8,214 nt of DNA from CAZTYW01 sp964617695 (GTDB lineage Bacteria; Chloroflexota; Dehalococcoidia; UBA2247; RBG-13-53-26), in the NCBI GenBank assembly GCA_964617695.1, contig CAZTYW010000078.1:1-8214 (forward strand), given 5' to 3'. The notes beneath the pieces are model-generated. The model was not told the DNA's origin, ran no database searches, and worked only from the letters and a program-made list of their open reading frames with translations. The translations under genes were made by a program, and so were the position numbers. Below are positions 6,811 to 8,214 of the stretch, one piece after another (positions within the stretch are counted from its first letter, which is position 1; each line of letters begins with the position of its first letter).

Positions 6811-7044
6811 ATGAATGTGCGCTGGCTTCAATGCGGGGCGGGCAATCTGCATATTGTCGGCCCATGCCCACGTTGCGACACCGGAGGGCTACTGGTGGGC
6901 ACAGTTGCCGGGACCTTCAAGGGTCGGATAGCCGCCAAGTGTGCGGACTGCGGACACGGGGTTGACTACTACGTTGATGCCGGTGACGGCCGCGTCTGGC
7001 TCATGGTGCCCACAGAAGCCAAATCAAGCATGTTGACTTCGTGA
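6811..7044 (+). CDS. Small zinc-ribbon protein, function unknown
   Basis: A 77-residue protein that I do not recognise as a named family. Two CxxC knuckles, CPRC (19-22) and CADCGHG (44-50), are about 22 residues apart and would bind one zinc ion in a ribbon fold. A further Cys (C8) lies before them. The segment between the knuckles (GGLLVGTVAGTFKGR) and the one after them (DYYVDAGDGRVWLMVP) look like short beta strands. No membrane segment or signal peptide is visible. A strong ribosome site, GGAGGTGA at 6800-6807, and a candidate promoter upstream support a real gene. Its last 21 bases overlap the end of the convergent response-regulator gene. Zinc ribbons this small bind nucleic acid or partner proteins in many families, but nothing here says which. 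Confidence 0.72.
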   Translation: MNVRWLQCGAGNLHIVGPCPRCDTGGLLVGTVAGTFKGRIAAKCADCGHGVDYYVDAGDGRVWLMVPTEAKSSMLTS

Positions 7045-7422
7045 CCTGGCTTCGCGCCAGATGGGGCGCCAACCCAGGTGGTATTTCAGCGCCGGCAGCA
7101 AACGTTCCGGTGAGTCGGTCTTGCTGATGAAGGCATCGGCTCCGGCGGACAGGGCCGATCGTTCGTCTTCGCGCCGGCTGCCCAGGGCGACCAGCAGAAG
7201 GCACGGGCATTGCCAGCGCAGGGCTGGCAGCAAGTCGGAGGGCTGGAGACCGGGCAGATCCCAGTCAAGCAATACCAGGTCCGGGCAGGCTGCTTCAACC
7301 TGCGCCAGGAGGTCTTCGATCCTGGGAGCCTCACCGGCGACGACGATGTCGGTGTCCTGCTCCAGCAGAAGTCGCAGTGCTGAGCGCACCTCCGGTCGGT
7401 CGTCCGCCACCAGGACGCGCAT
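7024..7422 (-). CDS. Stand-alone receiver-domain response regulator
   Basis: This 132-residue protein is a single CheY-like receiver domain with no output domain, so it would signal by protein-protein contact. It begins MRVLVADDRPEVRSALRLLL. The acidic pair is D7-D8, the phospho-acceptor D53 is in LVLLDWDLPG, and the conserved Lys is K101 in FISKTD. The position that is normally Thr or Ser after strand 4 is Ala (A79 in LLLVALGS), judged by counting 22 residues back from K101 and by the GAD motif at 94-96. This may alter the conformational switch. ATG at 7420-7422 was chosen because the receiver fold starts there and GGAG lies nine bases upstream. An in-frame extension to 7620 runs through the neighbouring mini-gene in another frame and looks non-coding. 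No histidine kinase is in the window. Confidence 0.88.
   Translation of the reverse strand: MRVLVADDRPEVRSALRLLLEQDTDIVVAGEAPRIEDLLAQVEAACPDLVLLDWDLPGLQPSDLLPALRWQCPCLLLVALGSRREDERSALSAGADAFISKTDSPERLLPALKYHLGWRPIWREARSRSQHA
7046..7060 (+). other. Hairpin just past the zinc-ribbon stop codon
   Basis: CTGGC-TTCGC-GCCAG is a perfect five-base-pair stem starting two bases after the zinc-ribbon stop codon (7042-7044). No T-run follows, so it is not a standard intrinsic terminator. It could protect the 3' end of that transcript. It also lies inside the response-regulator coding sequence on the other strand, so it may be chance. Confidence 0.25.
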
Positions 7423-7457
7423 CTGCTTTGTCTCCGAAGCTTGCCCCGGGGGCAGCG

Positions 7458-7598
7458 TCACACCTTGACCTTCAGCCTGCACTTCTGGCCGTTCCACAAC
7501 GTTTCTATTACCTCGAACTCTGAATCGGGGTTGAGGCCCTTCAGCATACCCTCCACAGGGTGCAGACAGCAGATGTTGCAGGGGCTCTGGGCCTCCAT
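7458..7598 (-). CDS. 46-residue cysteine-rich protein, possibly V4R-like
   Basis: I do not recognise this as a named gene. The visible sequence is MEAQSPCNICCLHPVEGM (1-18), then a mixed stretch ending in ETLWNGQKCRLKVKV. Cysteines are C7, C10, C11 and C40. The pattern of a Cys-rich lead, a G-x-L helix, then two strands with a late Cys before an alternating hydrophobic end resembles the C-terminal third of V4R (4-vinyl-reductase) domains. The resemblance is by eye and weak. The ATG at 7596-7598 has AGGA very close upstream. The frame stays open to a TTG at 7695-7697, but that extension is Arg-rich and looks non-coding. It lies 35 bases before the response-regulator start and 85 bases after the radical SAM stop, in the same direction, so it may share their transcript. 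Confidence 0.5.
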   Translation of the reverse strand: MEAQSPCNICCLHPVEGMLKGLNPDSEFEVIETLWNGQKCRLKVKV

Positions 7599-7630
7599 TT
7601 TCCTGGCCAGACCGCAGCACCTTCGCAGGA

Positions 7631-7689
7631 AGATAACCCTGGAGCAGGTGCGGTGCCTCAGGCCGCCCGACGCATGCGGGGGGTTATCT
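7631..7689 (-). repeat. Nine-base inverted repeat between the radical SAM and mini-protein genes
   Basis: AGATAACCC (7631-7639) and GGGTTATCT (7681-7689) are perfect inverted copies separated by 41 bases. One arm contains the radical SAM stop codon (7684-7686). Within the loop, GCC-TCA-GGC can form a small inner stem. No T-run follows on the minus strand. This could be a transcript-processing or stabilising stem between two genes, or an operator. Confidence 0.4.
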
Positions 7690-8214
7690 GGCTGCAAAGG
7701 CGGGTGGTTTCGAACCTGGTCGATTGATCAGGCTACGTTCCACAGGCGGGGCAACGGTGTCGATGCCACACGGGCCGCCTTCAGCCTGCAACAGGGAAGC
7801 AACCCACTCACGATTCTCCCAGAGAGCACACCCGCCGCTGGCCTCGCTCAGCCGGTCGCCGTTCTCCCGGATAGCCCTCAACAGCCGGGACTGCAGGGCT
7901 TCCTTGAGGCACAGGTCCCTCAGGCTTGCATCAGAGAATGGGGAAGCCGGACACGGCTCCAGGCGACCTTCCGGACTGACGTGGACGAAGCCCCTACCGG
8001 CAGCCAGGCAGCCACCGAACGCTCCTTCGTCGCCAGGGAAGGCAACAAAAAGGGCGGGCAGTTCCCTGCGGAACGAGGCAATCAAACGGGACTCCAGTTG
8101 TCTCTGTTCGTCTGTAAGCACCAGGGTCTCGGTCCCTTCCTGGATTGGGACGTAATTGATGAAGAAAAACAGCCTGCATCCCGCCGCCATGAGCTTCCTT
8201 ACGAACCGGCCGTC
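7684..8214 (-). CDS. Radical SAM protein, C-terminal SPASM-like part (5' end off window)
   Basis: The frame is open to the right edge (D-G-R-F-V-R-K-L-M), so the ATG at 8188-8190 is probably an internal Met. About 176 residues are visible. Counting from that Met, the first part (MAAGCRLFFFINYVPIQEGT) looks like the last strands of a radical SAM barrel. It is followed by GGC (C61) in FGGCLAAGRGFVHVSPEGRL, EPCP (C80) with SPFSD, LRDLCL (C94) and GGCALWENREWV (C121). This is the C-terminal layout of SPASM-like radical SAM proteins, where such cysteines bind an auxiliary iron-sulfur cluster. The catalytic CxxxCxxC that binds SAM is not in the window. Substrate and reaction are unknown. Related proteins modify peptides or cofactors, but nothing here decides that. 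Confidence 0.82.
   Translation of the reverse strand, partial: DGRFVRKLMAAGCRLFFFINYVPIQEGTETLVLTDEQRQLESRLIASFRRELPALFVAFPGDEGAFGGCLAAGRGFVHVSPEGRLEPCPASPFSDASLRDLCLKEALQSRLLRAIRENGDRLSEASGGCALWENREWVASLLQAEGGPCGIDTVAPPVERSLINRPGSKPPAFAAR

Noticed and set aside
6351..6965. 204-residue plus frame across the end of the stress-protein gene and the zinc-ribbon gene
   Set aside because: Arg-rich, low-complexity composition, crosses two real genes and a gap in the wrong frame.
7423..7620. 66-residue extension of the response regulator
   Set aside because: It overlaps the mini-protein in another frame and precedes the natural first strand of the receiver domain.
7724..8155. 143-residue plus-strand frame opposite the radical SAM gene
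   Set aside because: Shadow of a well-supported minus-strand domain with conserved cysteines.

Overview
The window is gene-dense, GC-rich bacterial DNA: nine complete genes and two cut by the window edges, with no intergenic gap above 200 bases. No rRNA, tRNA, CRISPR array, transposase or phage gene is visible. The style of the proteins (tandem-domain universal stress protein opening MFNRMLVPLDGSELAESVLP, a DrrAB-type exporter, an SPASM-like radical SAM protein) recalls Chloroflexota such as Dehalococcoidia. That placement is from general impression only and is not proven here.

Layout. Bases 1-1559 (+) hold a two-gene ABC exporter: a 5'-truncated DrrA-type ATPase and a DrrB-type ABC-2 permease joined by an ATGA overlap. 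Bases 1624-2028 (+) encode a zinc-type methionine-R-sulfoxide reductase (MsrB). Bases 2171-3736 (+) encode an iron-sulfur bacterial cryptochrome/photolyase of the (6-4) PhrB class with its full ligand set. Bases 3903-5677 (+) are a tightly coupled pair: a DUF72 (YecE-like) TIM-barrel protein and a RecB/Cas4-like PD-(D/E)XK nuclease with an iron-sulfur cysteine pattern, overlapping by one base. Bases 5698-6612 (+) encode a two-domain universal stress protein, and 6811-7044 (+) a 77-residue zinc-ribbon protein. The minus strand then carries, in transcription order from the right edge, the C-terminal part of an SPASM-like radical SAM protein (8214-7684), a 46-residue cysteine-rich protein (7598-7458) and a stand-alone receiver-domain response regulator (7422-7024). 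The last of these overlaps the end of the zinc-ribbon gene tail to tail.

How the parts may fit. MsrB (oxidised protein repair), the photolyase (UV-damaged DNA repair), a putative Fe-S nuclease and a universal stress protein lie in a row on one strand. This reads as a light/oxidative-stress and DNA-maintenance neighbourhood, though each gene apart from the two overlapping pairs could be transcribed alone. The less-described parts are the DUF72-nuclease pair, with a candidate extended -10 promoter and a structured leader, and the minus-strand radical SAM / mini-protein / receiver cluster. I see no clear evidence of a wholly new defence or mobile system.
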